From Phlebotomus papatasi (taxonomy: Eukaryota; Arthropoda; Insecta; Diptera; Psychodidae): a DNA stretch of 64,000 nt. The notes beneath the pieces are model-generated. The model did no database searches. It was not told where the DNA came from and saw only the letters and a program-made list of their open reading frames with translations. Positions 22,225-37,200 of the stretch are shown one piece after another. The stretch is from NCBI RefSeq assembly GCF_024763615.1, contig NC_077222.1, positions 27,280,001 through 27,344,000 of the forward strand, given 5' to 3'. Numbering within the stretch: the first letter of the stretch is position 1; the number at the start of each line of letters is the position of its first letter. Position numbers and translations under genes: made by a program.

Positions 22225-25200
22225 GTAATTTGGCGATGGCATGAGAAAATTGCCAGATATTTCCCTAACATTTTATCCCTTTTTTCTCCCCCAAAACTCT
22301 CTAACGATTAATCCTCTTTTGTGATTTCGCAGACATTCCGGAATTCCTTACATTGACCACGGAGAATAAGCTAAAATTGAGATTTGGAAGTACCCTCTTC
22401 ACGCAATGCGTCGCCCAGTGGGACAATCAGACGGAGAAGAATTTCCACATAGCTCGTTTCATAATGCTCTACACGTGAGTAACAATGTTCTATGCAGGAT
22501 TATGAAGGTTTTCTCTTGAAAGGGGTCTTTGAACTTTGATCTGTCTCTTAGGAGTGTTCAAAAAGAAATATTTTGGGTCAAAAAGGAAGTAAATGTTATA
22601 GAAAATTGTCTACAAAGGCTAGAGGATTTTATAAAGTTTAACATTCTTAACAGAGGTCCACTAATCCACTAACCGTATCAACTAAATTAGGACGGGTTCT
22701 TTGGTAAAATTTGATATATATAACAGAATTATTAAAACACATTTTTGTAAAACTATAAAAAAAATTATAATAATAATGTCACTCCGCCACTTTTTTTTTA
22801 TTTCAAGGACCAATATACAAAAACCAAAAGCAAAATTTTATCATATTTTACAGTTTTAATTTAGTTTTCAATTGTTGGAAGATTTTCGGTTAGTTTATTG
22901 ATCACTCCCTGTCTTGTATTCAACCCATTACCATGCTATTGATAATAGAAATTATTTTGTATAACTGCGGTATCACATTTTCTAATTAAAATTTTAATGC
23001 GATTTACCCGATTTACATTAATTGTCGCTAATGAGCGTTCAAATTTGTGATTTGTGGCTTTGCATCACTTTGTTTTTAGAATTTCATCTATTTATTGATA
23101 AAAAGATAGACCTTTCCCGCAAAAATACATTTAAATTTACCTAAATCATAATGGTCTCATTTTAGGAAAATAATGAGATTGGAATTAATTTTTCGCATTA
23201 ATACGCAAATAAAAAAAAGAGATTGCAAAGCGTCCCAGTTTTGCGAACTGCTCGTACTCAGGAGAAAGAACTCTCCATGAATTACCTTTTCGCATGGTTT
23301 TTGACTGTATTCTGGTTTACTACCGATTTAAATGATTCTAAATTGAAGAAAAAGTGTTACAAATTGGACAATTTGCCGGTACAAGTTGGACAAGGATTTT
23401 TTCTTGATAAATACAGTACGAATTTTTTTTTAAGCACAAGGAACCAAATTATAAAACTAAACCATTAAAAATATATAAATAAAAATGAAGTACTAAATTT
23501 ATCAAGAAAAAAAACCCTGTCCAACTTATACCATTATTGTCCAACTTGTACCACTTTACCCTAAGTAACAATCACAGAGATAAAAAAGAAAAGTAACTTC
23601 GAGAAAGGTATAATTTTTAGAGTTACTTTACCGATCAATGCCGATTGAAACTGTTGCAGAGTTGGAAATATTAAAACTTAGAAAATAAACTAAATAAGAC
23701 AGTTTGGTTGAGAAATAGACCAAACAATAATGTAGTTTGATTTTAACCTTGGAAAATTCGATATCGAAATGTTTTCAAGTCATAAGTGTCTATGCACGAA
23801 ATATGTATGTTGTATGTTCTTGCTTGACTACCTCTAAAAATATTTGAAAATGTAAATAATTTTAGAAGCCATTTTCAAAATAAACCAAAAGAACATGGTT
23901 TTGGGAGTGTTAAAGAGGGGGCTGGGGGGAAAAAGTATAAAAATACTGTCCCTAAAAATATTGTCATTGACTTATGACGAAATCGTCGACGACCAGAAAT
24001 CGATATCTTTTACCATTTGGCCTCTAACCGTGTCACAAGCTTTCAAATTTTGAACAGATAAAAAAGATTTTCAAAAAATAATCGAAAAAGATATATCAAA
24101 CTCGGGTACTTTACTGATTCTTTATCAATTAACTTTGATACATTTGGTCTGGAAATTTCAAGATATTTCATTCAAAACCTCAGCTAAAATCCAAATGTTA
24201 AGCAAATCGGTTGGAAAACAGGCCCTCCAAAGTGATTTAACTTTGACTTGCGAGAAATCGATTTCAAAATGTTTTTCGGTCACTGGTGGTGTGTCTATGT
24301 ACGAAATATTCACATACTTCCAAAACATATTCGAAAATAAAAAATTCTAGGATCCGTTTTCGAAATAAACCGAAAAACAGAGGTTTTGAAGAGCAAAAAG
24401 AGATGGGATGAAAATAAGAAAACGTCTATATATAGTGATAACATTCACTTATGAGGGGAGGGGGGTCACCGAAGACCTAAAGTCTATATCTCTTACCGGC
24501 TGTGCTCTAGACCGATGACAATTCAGAAAAAAACGCATTATGTAACTGTTCTCTTTTTGAGTTCGAGCAGGAAATAATAGGTCAAATTCTAAATATTCAG
24601 TGATTCAAAAATATATAATAAATCACACATTTTTTCGTTCATTTTAGTGACAATTAATGTGAATCTCATTAAAATTTTAATGGAGAAGTTTTATTACTGT
24701 TATTGAAGAAAGAAAATCTAATTATAAAATTTACTACAAAAACTAGAATTTTATGACAAAAAATATAAAAAAGGTATTTTTCTTTACTTAGATTGTGTAA
24801 AAAGATAATTTTATATTAAGAGAGATACTTTTATTTTGTATTTAAAAAAATCGTAAACATAGAAATACATTTTCTAGGAGCGCTTAATGTTTAACCTTGA
24901 AAAGCCGTTATTAGGAATCATTGCCATATGCGAAATATATTCTTAAAATCTTTCATTATATCTGAAAATAAAAAAATATCACTATGACAAATATATGATA
25001 AAAAAAGTATACCGGTAAGTATGCTCGTGTTGATTTATGAAGTTTTTGAGGGTCCTCAAGTGACTCCAAGTAACTATATCTCTGACCGTTGGGCCTCTAA
25101 ACTGGATTTAATTCATTTTGTAAGTTAGAAATTTTGAGATTTCAATATTAGATGGAATTTATATGTAATATAGGGTAAATTTTATAATTCAAAACCATTT

Positions 25201-28200
25201 CCAGACGCTTTAACTTTGACAGAAGGTTCAAAACATTAAGTTCATATTTTTTCTGAAGAGAATTACATACATTTGCTCCTTGACCCTTCTAGAATATTAC
25301 TGTTTAGTGAAAATTCTTTAAATATATTTTGAAAACTTCTTACATACAAGAAAAAGACACCAGTGCAAAATGCTTCTATTGGAAACAAATTAACCCAAAT
25401 GGAGACAAGGGAAAGTTTCTAATTGGAGACAAACACTGTAACTGAAACCGCAACGAAAGGCTTCCAAAACCTTGTTGAGTTGCTCTTGAGCGCAGGATTT
25501 GTTCTTATTCCTGGTCTTTTCTCCTTTGCCATCTAAAACAATAAGAAAATCTTTCCAAAAAAATCATATTTCCAGGGTTTCCTAATGAAGTATTTGAAGA
25601 CACTTCAGAAAAATCATTTTTGTTCACGAAATAGGTAATTATTTCATTTGAAAACTTCACTTTCGCTTAACAATAAAGATTAGTACTTAATTTAACTAAA
25701 ATTAGCCAGAAATACGACATAAATATTAAACAAAGCGAATAAACGACAGTCACCTCATTGTGTTTTTCATTGGAAAACATGGTCGATCGATAAAAAATCC
25801 ATGGTAAAAAGGTACACTTTTAATTTTTCTGAGAAATTAACAAATTAAAATTTGTGAATATGAATGGATTTTCGCTTTATTTGGAGCGAAATTAACTAAA
25901 TAATGAAACTGTGGTATAGAAAATATATAAATATAGTAATTTAGTACTGTATTTATCATGAGAATAGTGACGTTTCCATTTGGAGTAGCGAAAAATTTCC
26001 ATTTGGAGCAGGTTTTGAATTTGAAGCTTAAATGCAATATATACATTATTTTTCATGAATATCTGATCCTCAATACGTATAAACATGAGAGGAAATCTAA
26101 TATCCAATTGACAACCTATTAAATTTAAAATGAGTACATATTATTGCTCATTCTGTTGGTTAATTCAGTGCACAGAACTGTGCCTTGTTATTATTATAGC
26201 TCATCAATATCAATGATAAATACAATTTTTACCATTAAATACAACCCCAATGAAAATTCATGATTTTAAATAAAAAGAGAAGTAAGTAAATAACGCATTT
26301 AAATGGTAGAATCGTTGAGTGTTTCATGATTGTGTAATTAAAATTTTGCACATATTCCCGAATAATGTTTTAATTAGTCCAATTCACAATAATTAAATCC
26401 ATAAATTTTGCTACATTTGGTGAAAATTCAAATAATCCCCAAAACTTTATATAACTCGAAGAAAAATTCACTGTGTAAAAGATAAGAAGATTCATTTGGA
26501 TAATTTTCCACTTATGAACACTCTGCTAATTTTAATTATGAATCACATTGTTTTTCCTTTCCTTTTAAAATGGCTTTTCTTTTGGGGTCAGTATAAAACT
26601 TTAAAGGTCAACTTTAGAGACTTATTTTCTTTGTGCTTTCCACAGGGTTTTCGGTATTTAATTGAAAAAAAATGTGTTACAAGAAAAGTCTTTTCTATGT
26701 GTGGGCGATGTTTTGGTAAAAGACAAAAAAAAGGAGGAGAAATATTTTCTCAACCATCAAAGAAAAAAGTCTTGATGAGAGTTAAATTATGTAGAATACT
26801 TTCTCAATTATCCTTTCTCATCTTAGTTTTTTTTCCATCTTCTATTCCGCCAGTTTACCACTCCTCATAATGACAATTGCCTATTTCCAAATTGTGCGTG
26901 TTTTATGGAAATCCGACACAATCCCTGGCCATCGTGAGTCGAGGCATCATCAGCAATACAATTGTGGATGTGAGTAATTTTCCTTGATGACTCACAGTTT
27001 CATCTCTATAAAGCTATTCCATTCAATGTTGAATTTTCTCTTTTTTTGTAAGATTTAAGAAATTCAGGAGCTGCTTCGAATTCAGGGACAATGGGTCAAT
27101 TGAGAATGAGACGAAAGGCTGCAAAAATGTTGGTTGCTGTTGTTGCAATGTTTGCTTGTTGCTACTTTCCCGTCAATGTTCTCAACGTTTTAAGGTAAAG
27201 TACTGAAATTTTTACGTTTCAGCATTATCCATATATATGGGAAAGCTTTAAACAAAGCTTCTGTCAAAGGAAGTTTCGTACCACTTGATTATTTTCTTAT
27301 AAGCCTTCATAAAGCAGACCAAACTTTTAACAGAAAAAAATCAAATGGTACGAAACTTCAATCATTTGAAGTTTCAAAGCTTTTTAGTAACTAAAATTTT
27401 AACTTCAGTAAATATGTTAATTACTTTTAGATGGCAATATTATTATTACCCTTAGAAAGCAATATTTTCTTCCACAGCATGCTCCACTCATAAAAAATAG
27501 GCCACGCCCACTTCAAAAACTATATTTAATATTGAAGTATCTCTTGTGTAGCCATACCATTTAATTTTTGTTTTGTTTTATTTTGTCAAAAATTGCATTT
27601 TTGACAAAATTTTGACGTTTGTACCTACACCTGTGCAGGCGATTTCCTTCAAAAAAGCAATTTTTGAAGGCCACAGGAAAATGTATTTCGTAAAATTTTT
27701 CGTAAATATTCTAGAATTCTTTCTGAGGACTTACGAAATGCTCGTAAATAGTATAATTCACTTAAAATATCGTCAAAGTTTGAATTCTTCGCAACATTAT
27801 CACTTGACGAGCATTTTTTGTTCTTTTACTAACATTTGTTCGCTTTTGTTTGTCTGGTATAATTTTACGAACAAGTAACAAAATTTTACAAACATTTTTC
27901 TGTTTGATTGCAAACACTTACGAACAAATGCTTGTAAAAGAGCAAAAAATGCTCGTCAAGTGATCATATTACGAACAATATTTTTGCGAAAAAAGTCCAT
28001 ACATTTTGGTAGGTTATACGATTTACGAGCATTTGGTAAATCCCCAATTTCAAAATAAATTCACAAACTTTTACGAACGAAATGTTTTTTCTGCGTTGCT
28101 TAAGTTATAACGAAATTTACTAAAGAAATGTCGGAAGAAGTGTCTTTATAGAAAAGTGATGCTCCTGGGGTAGTTCAGTGTACTGAAACAAAAAAAAACT

Positions 28201-31200
28201 GCTTTCTCTTGGTGATCGAGCAGTTAAAATTATTCAAATACGAGCAAAATTGGAAACACTAATAAACTGAGGGGCATGACATTTCCTATGTTTCTAGCGA
28301 GACGAAATTTTTTTTAAGTTTATTAGCTATTTTCTGTCATTGTAGAATGAATTAGCAAAAAATACTAATACAAAATGAAAGCCAATTTAATAACGAAGAG
28401 GCAACCGAAAACCCTAAATTGGCAAGCTACATAGTATTGGAGATATCTCGCGAAATGTGTACGAAAACCAGGGAAAAAATTACACTAAAACCGGTTGCAT
28501 TTTTGAGAGCTAATGTCACCCCCCTGAATAAACTTCAGTGAGGTTATAAGGAAAAATAGGCCACGCCCACTATTAATCCTTTGTTTTAAAGAATTAAATT
28601 TTAATAAATTATGATACTATTGCTTAATGGCAATGAGGCGTGGCGCGTTGCTTTCAAAGAGGTGGAATGGCTAAATTTTCCTTTTACGAAGCACTTTTCA
28701 CAATTTTTGAGTATGAGATAACCAGGAGCATCCATCTCACGATAAGATATAACACGTCTGTTCCACCTGCAAGACATTCCCACACGACAGACATAATTCA
28801 GTTTTTTTCACGATATTTTAACACCAAATTGGTGCTGTATAGACAAAAGCATATAAATTGCCCTCCAAAAGTATAGGCTTAATTGTAAAACTTGTCACCC
28901 AAGACAATTATATATGGATTTTGAGCCCTAATCGAGCATGAAGAAAGAAAAAAGGGTGTCATAAGTAATTAATTACCTTTAGACACTCCCGAGAGCACTT
29001 TATAGTTACAGGTGAGTCCTGATTTCCTGTAGTTAGCTTTCTTGTGGGCGTGGCCTATTTTTCGTTTTATTGAAATAATTAGGGTATTTTTTGTTCAAGT
29101 TATAATTCAAGTAGTGCAATGTTAAAAAGATCACAGCTTTTGAAAAAGAAATGGCAGAAAATGATTTATGAGTGGAGTTTACAATAGATGTTAAACACTA
29201 AAACTACAAAAAAAAATAGTAAAAATCTTTCACTGAAGTAGGGTACTCCCGAAACTTTTAATAAGAGCGGTCTATTCAATTTTCAATTCTAGATATACCA
29301 TCGATATTGGTCAAAGTGATGTCATTTCAGTCCTTTCGCTCTTATCCCATTGGCTATGTTACGCCAACAGCGCAGTAAATCCTGTCATTTACAATTTTAT
29401 GAGTGGTAAGTTGAATTTACAGTCAATTTTCTCTTACGATTTGAATGTATTAAATTCCATGAAGGATTTTCCCAGACTTTACGATTTCAAATAACTTCTC
29501 ACAGTCAGTGATTCTTGGGGGAGAATTTAATTCAAATATCTTGGACATTGTCTGGGTTGAATTTTACTTTTCCAAGAGAAATTCCAGTGGTTTGAACAAA
29601 CATCTCACAACCCTCAATCAACAGAACTTCATTAAATTTATTTAACATTTATTTAAATATTTTAATTTTTTGTCAATATTTAACTACGCGATTTATAATG
29701 CGCCATCACGAAAGCTTTTATTTGCGACTTAACGAACACTTGGAGGGATATCACTTAAAGCAAATTAAAAATGTGTTTATTTGAAAAAGAATATGCAATT
29801 AAAAATGATTTAAAATTCTATTAAGTAAAAAGCATCCAATTTCATTTCAAATTCTTCAAAATATTTATAAAAACTTATGAAAACTCATTCTTTTTAATGG
29901 AAATTTCTAATATTGTCATTTGATGAATTCCCTCACAAGGCAAAATATTAATAAGAATATGTTTTTTTTTTAATGGAAAGAATTGCGGAAACGATACATT
30001 TCCAACATTAAAATTTTCCACATGTCATAAACTCAACGAAATATTGATCGGAAGGTCAGGAAAGATTTTGCAAAATCATCATTGGCTTTGTCCAAGAAGA
30101 ATATTTCCCAAGCCCCAAAGAGGTTTAGGAAGAAGATAAAACCAGAGGGAAATCTTCTTTCTCCAAACGATAAATTTTACCGCCTTTTCATCCGCCTCGT
30201 TTGAAAGATGTTATTCAAATGATTTTTACATCTCCGTAGTCAATTGACAAGCGACAGAAGGGTGTGTTTAATGCAGATATTTACCCCAACAGACTAGCAC
30301 AACAAAATGGATAATCAAATAGGGACAATTAATAAAATTGATGATACAGTGTGAGATTGGGGTAAATATGAGAAATTAATTTCAAACATAAATTATTTAT
30401 GAGGCAAACTCCTACGGAAGTGTTGTTCAGAGGAAATGGGGAAACCAAAGATTTTGATTGGGGTATAAAATGAACGAAAGGGCTTTGATTTCTCATTTAG
30501 GATTATACTGTGTATAATAAGAAGAAATCAAATAAAGTGTTTTCCATACGGAAATTCTGCACTGAAAGTTCGTTGATTCTTATTATTTTGATGGTATGAG
30601 AATTGTATTACATCGGAAGAAAAGAGAATACATAAGCAGGTGAAAACATGAAAGATTGGTCCTAAGAATTATTTCCTAATTAGTATTTTGGATGAATAAA
30701 GCTATTCTGTTGTCCAACAATCATTCGGTAAAGTTTACTCAAAATATGGTAGGAGGATGTGGGGTTATTAGGTGAGATTCTTAACAATCTCACCTACTAT
30801 AATCCTAACAAAATTTCATGTCGTCCGATCGACCTCAAATTTGGCCAAAATGTGTTTCAGCACTTCCTGATCACGAATATATATGTGGCTAATTTACGTT
30901 CCCGGCCGGCCGCTCTTTGGAGCTTAATAGCTCCTAAACTAAAAGAGATATCGACTTGCGGTTTTCGGCAAAGGTTAAATATCGTATGAAAATTGCAACA
31001 TGGTGCATTGACCCCCCACCCCCCACCCCTCCTTCCGCCATTTTGAAGACCCCCCTTTTTTTGTTTTCTCAATAGCTCCGCCCCTATGGTATTCAGCGGA
31101 CTCAAATTTTAGTATGTTATAGCTGGGCCTTAGAGCTTTCCATCAATACCAAACTTAAGGTCCCCCGACCCCCCTGACCCTAGCTATAAGGGTCCAAAAA

Positions 31201-34200
31201 AAATTTCTTAAAATGGCCATAACTCCGGTTCTAATTGTCAGAATTTAAAAAGTGAGGGCTTTTTGGAAAGCTCTCGTGAAATGCCACTTCTCCTTCTAAC
31301 ATCGCAAGTTCATAAAACCACCGCTAGGGGCGCTTTTTTTAAAAAGAAAATTTTTAAATCTTAAAAGTTAAATAACTCAAAAATTCCATTGTGCATCGGG
31401 CTGAAAATTTAGTATGTTGTAGCCGTTGATTATACCTATCAAACAAAAAAAACCTTAAGTCGATCCATAACCCCTGACCCGAGCTATAAGGGGTCAAAGT
31501 TCGAACATTGACCGGCCTCTATCTCCGGTTCTAATTAACATAGCGACCTAAATTTTACCTTTTTGGTTTCGTCTCGATGAGGACTTTCAGATGGAAGTTC
31601 AAAAAGTCACCACAGGTGGCGCTGTGATAGCGTCAAAATTCATCGAAATTCAAAGTCACTTTTCTCAAAAACGGCATTGTGCAAGTTAATGTAATTTTAG
31701 TATGTTGTAGTCCAGTCTAGGACGTTTCCAAAATGGTGCGTATGCGCGCTGTGGTTTCAATAGAACCGGAGATATGAGGGGTCAAAGTTCATGAAATTCA
31801 AAAAATCATATCTCCGGTTCTATGTGACCGATTTTGATGAATGAGGGCTTAAACGAAAGATCTCACCAAATGCTACAACTTTTTAGAACGTTTGAACTTC
31901 GTGCGACCAACACCAGGGGCGCCACAGTCGAAAAACCAATTTCAATATCACATAACCTCAATTATCTCGACTGTCGCTAAACCGATTTTGATGATTACTT
32001 CAACATAATTGTAGAGCACATTTGTCTCTACATTTCGTCCATACATCATTTTCCGCTCAGACTACGCTATCACTCCGATTTTGCCGTTTAAGTGTGAAAA
32101 AATTGATTTTTCCCATAATAACGCTTTGAAATCACTCAGATGCCAATTTGACTGCCTCTACTCCACCAAGACACTTAAAATAGGGTTTTAAATGGAAAGT
32201 CCCGCAAAATACAACAATTCTTTGATTTAGTTGAAGTTCAACAAATGAACACTTGGGGCACTCTGGATGAAAAAACGAGTTAAGAAACAAAAAACCTCGC
32301 TTATCTTGGCTTCTGAGTAATCGATGAGATCATGTTCTATGGGAAAATTATAGAGTACATTCTGGTCTACATTTCACCCATATATCACTTTTGTGCCAGT
32401 TCATCCAAATCCTTGATATTTTGATTTGAATACAAAATTTGTATAATTTCACGAATTTGATTCAAGATAACTGAATGGCGACTCACAATTTCAGCTCTAA
32501 ATCGAATTTGCATGCACTCCGAGTAAGCTCACGTTAAGAATCTCACCTACATTTTGAGCTGTGGGGCAAAATTTATATACGATTTTATCGCATATTTCTA
32601 AAGGCCTTACCAAAATTTAATTTAGACCACAATTGTTTTGTCTATCTAAATTACATTAGATTCAGTCCCCTTTAGAAATAAGCGAAAAAGTAGCTTCACC
32701 TCTCTCTACAAGTCAACGAATTAAATTTCGGGTAAGAATTCTTACCCGAAATTATTATGAATTAATAATGAATCAGTTATTATTATCATCAGTCATTATT
32801 AATTCATAACCGCAGTTGAAACGCATTTAAATGAGTAGAGTGTAAGATTGGACATTTTAATTGTTAACATGTCCAATCCTTAATTCTTTAAGGATTATCC
32901 TGAATCATAAGGTCAAAAGAAGATAATATTTTTTATTGATTAAATAGATAGGTAAACTATTCAAGAATATACTACAAGATAAAATCAGAAGCTAATTCGA
33001 AGTATTTTCGAAGATACAAAGACGAATCCAAAAAATACCGAGCAGATTTGGAAGCGCCCAGGCGAACTTCCAAAACCTTGAAGCGCGTTTTCTGCGGTTT
33101 TCGTTTTACGATTTAAGAAAAAACCTATGGACCGAATGAGGCTTTTAGATGAACCTAAATGGTCTTAGAAAAATAAATTTTAATATCTTTTACAGCGTAT
33201 TAAAGTATATATTTTTTTTTCGAAAATATGCTTCTTTTTCTAAATGTTTAAAAAAGAGTTCGTATTTTAACATTTTCTCCGACTTTTTTAGTTTAGCTGA
33301 ACTATACTAATGAAAATTACAATTATTTTTCATATTATTGTTTTTTACATAATCACAGCGAACAGACTGGGCTTTTCTACATGGTCATTGCTTTTTTACG
33401 CCTTCATTGCTTTTTTACACGTGGAAAAAATATTCAAAAAATTGCGGCACTAAACCAATTTTTGCACCAATTTGATGTTTTTCCGTTCTCTGAGACAATA
33501 TTATTTAATAAGAAAATGATTTATTAGTAAAATCACCCAAATCTAAAAACCTCGAATTAAAAGCAAAAAGCAATTGACCGGTCAAATTGCTCTTTGCTCT
33601 TTTCTCAAGGTACTTATAATCGGAAAATTTGAATATTCTTCCTTTATAAATTGATTAGGTTTAATGAGAGATCTTGAGAAAATACAGTATCCATTTTGAC
33701 AAATTTTGCCCTAGTATCCCCTGGTATGATTATAGTTTTCATACTATTACAGTGTGAAACTTTGTGTATTTCCACCGAAGTTGTTAAAGGAGAATGGTCA
33801 AAACTATATGGGCGCTGGTCCCGGAATCGCCACAAACGAGAGTAGGCGCATTTTGTAGGTACTAATATAAGATTGAAAAATTGCCGGGACCCTAGACGAT
33901 AAACGCTGGGAGTCCTTGTAAAAATGCCTTTATCCTTTTGAAAAATCGCTGTTTTGACAACGAATTACGCAAGAACGGCTAAAGTGATCTTGATGAAATT
34001 CGGTATAGGGTCACTGTATGACTTAAAGTTTTTATCCATGCATATCACCCCCTCCTCCCACCCTCCATTCTGATAGCCGCCATACAAAATGGGGGCGTTT
34101 TACCTTATAACTCCTTTCTATGAGGAGGTGGAAAGCTGAAATTCGACAAGGGAGCAAAGCTTAGGGAATACTTTTAAACCATATATAATATCTCCCTCCT

Positions 34201-37200
34201 CTGTCCCCCTTTCTGGTAGCCCTCATACAAAATGAGAGCATTTTACCTTGTAACGCCTTTCTGAGAAAAGATAGAAAGTTGAAATACAGCATGGGAACAA
34301 GTCTTAAAGAAGACTCTTTAACCATAATGACGAAACTCTTCGTCCATCACCCCTTCTGGTAGCCCCCATACAAAATTAGACTATTTTACCTTATAACTCC
34401 TTTCTAAGAGGAGGCAGAAAGTTGTAATTCGACTAGATGCCTATAAATGCATATAAAATCTAGAAAATTATTGTTAACGTTATTAGTTATTCATTTCTTT
34501 TCATTCTTTTACAAACTAACTACTTCTTATCAGAAAGGAGGTCGAAATGCTCTCATTTTGTATAGGATTACTAGAAGGGATGGTGTAGGAGCGGGTTAAC
34601 ATGCATGGTTGAAAAGTCTTCCATAAGTTTTGTTCCCTTGTTGAATATCAGCTTTCTACATCGTCTTAGAAAGGAGTTATAAGGTAAAGTGCCCCCATTT
34701 TGTATGAGGACTACCAGAACGGAAGGTGGAGGGAGGGGGTGGTATGCATAAACAAAAAGTTTAAAACATGCAGTGACCCTATACCGAATTTCATCAAGAT
34801 CAGTTAAGCAGTTCTTGTATAATTCGTAATCAAAACAACGATTTTTTGGAAGGATAATGGCCTTTTTTACAAGGACTCCCAGCGTTTATCGTCCTAGGTC
34901 CCGGCATTTTTCTCAACCTTATATTAATATCTTCAAAATGCGTCTACTTTAATCTTTGTATGAAGATGAACCAGCGCCCATATACTTTTGATCATTCTTC
35001 ATCATTGTAAAAAATAGTTTTTATGCTCTAGAACTGTTCCTCCATGGTTTAGAACATTGATCCCAAAACAAAAGTTGTTACCTATACTCATGTCTATCCA
35101 ATGACATAGGTCCCATTCGTGGCGATTCCGGGACCGGATTTAACCATTCTCCTTTCAACAAAAATATTGCATTATGTGTTAAATTTCCCTCTAAAACGTA
35201 TAGTTCAGTGGAGATGGTTTTCTTTGGGCTGTGTTTGTATATAATATCAAATACTCGCCAGAATCGATCATTGTATGCGATAATGTATCATATTAGGAAT
35301 AATTCTCAATTCGAGAAGAAGTGAATTTTTGTATAGGGCTCACCGAAGACCGAAAGATAATATCTCTTACTATTTAGTTAGGCTCTTGGCCGTTGATAAA
35401 TTGAAAAAATAAAAAAAAATATATAGCGTCGTCTCTTGCATCAAGAGCCACTACATAAGAAATGTATAGATTAGATACGACAAGGTTTGATGCAACGGAC
35501 AATTAATTATATTATTCTCTGAGTTTGAACAGTAGTATTTAACACAAATGCAAAAAATTAAAAATTGCCAAATTAAGTCAAAATTCAACATAAATACTAT
35601 CAAAATATAAAATTCTACAATTTTTGAGTAATGGCATCTACACACTAGAAAAGTTATTTCCATAATTTGACAGTAAATAATTCTAAAAAAAAATGAATGA
35701 AAGTAAATGGAAAAATTCTTGGGACTTTTGGTGATATTCCGGAAAAACCTAGGTTTAGAGAAAAAAAGGAAAGCGTGAAGGGGCATATTAATTTTCCATG
35801 ATCGACTTAAAGGGGAGTCCCCTAAGATCCTAAGTCGGTATCTCTAACCGCTTGGTATCAAGCCCGTGCTGATGACTAGACAATAGGACACACGAATGAA
35901 GGAATTTACGTAACTTTTAGATAACTTTATAAAACATAATAATAAAAAAAATCATCAAAATAAGAATCCCTGAATGTATGGTTTTGAAAAATTGAATAAA
36001 TATTTTATGTAGGGTAAGTGTACCAAATTCCGGCCAGTTTGCAAATTCGGGCACATTTTTTGTTTATCAAATTTCCATGAATTGTAAAGTTTTTGCATAC
36101 TCTAGAGATTATGCAATTCAAAAAATAACAAAAATGTCGCTTTGACGAACAAGATGATCTGAAAAAGACATTTGAAGAATTCCGGAAGGACAAGGAACTA
36201 TGAGAATGAAGATGGCCGGAATAAGCCACCAATTATTATTAATCGTATCGAGATATTCTATTACAAGGTAATCATTTTTACAATGTCCATATACGGTGTT
36301 GGAAGAATCTGCTAAGTCCATTGTAGACTGCCCAGGAGCGCCGTCCCCGCTGTGTGGATGCTTCTTCCATGCTCCCGGTGTTGTTGGGCGTAGGCGGTGC
36401 ATTATATAACGTTATTAACATATGAAAATTGTCTAAATTAGACATTCAGTTCTTTGCACCTGGCGGGACTCGAACTCACAACAGTAAGTCGAGCCGGGGA
36501 ATTATTCGGCCCAAGAGCCAACGGTCTTGCCTATTGCGCCACTGATTCCCCAAGCCACCAATGCTAAGCTATGTATATATTTTTATTAATTTTAAAATGT
36601 ATTAAGAATGATTTAAAAGAAAATAAAGACTATAAATTGTCTACAAGGTTCCGAGCAACACTCTTTAAAAAAAAGTAGCAAAAATATTAAATTTGTATTA
36701 AAAATATAACATTTCAAACTTAAGACTTTGGCGTTTTCATGCAACAACAATTCACAGGTGTTTATATTCTTGCGGGATTCTACAATAATTGTTGGGCTTT
36801 TAAATATTTTTTATTTGATTTTTAAAATCAATAAAATCGACTTAAAACTGTGAATTATTATTTCCATGCATATCTTTTTGGTTTATAGGGAGGAGTGGGG
36901 CACCTTTTAAAGTGAGGCACTTTTGAAATTAGGATTTTTCAATTATTTTTAAGAAAAATTAAGTCTTATCGTGATATAAATTAGATGCACAAACAGATTG
37001 AGAAGCTAAATTACATTATGACATGGCTCAGATCTATTTAAACATAGGAGAAAAATCCCACCTTCAAAGGTGCCCCACTTCCCCCTACCCAACATTGTCA
37101 TAAAATAAAGTTTTGGAAGCTTATCAATACAATTGCAAAGGGATACAAATGCTATACTAATAAAAAATCTTTTAAATCCAGAGATTATTTATCGTGATAT

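Larger units (their letters stand above)
22475..26853. other. receptor intron, 4.4 kb
   Basis: Contains a family A copy (23220-24575) with a nested family B MITE. A decayed inverted pair of TTTCCATTTGGAG-type words lies near 25380-25440 and 25965-26015. Otherwise AT-rich sequence with no exon recognised. Confidence 0.6.

Noticed and set aside
26496..26870. 124-codon plus-strand frame upstream of a receptor exon
   Set aside because: It is intron read-through. The real exon (26854-26969) starts near its end in a different frame that fits the receptor.
36450..36551. tRNA gene on the minus strand
   Set aside because: Same reasoning: a SINE head with an 11 bp target duplication around the full 318 bp unit.
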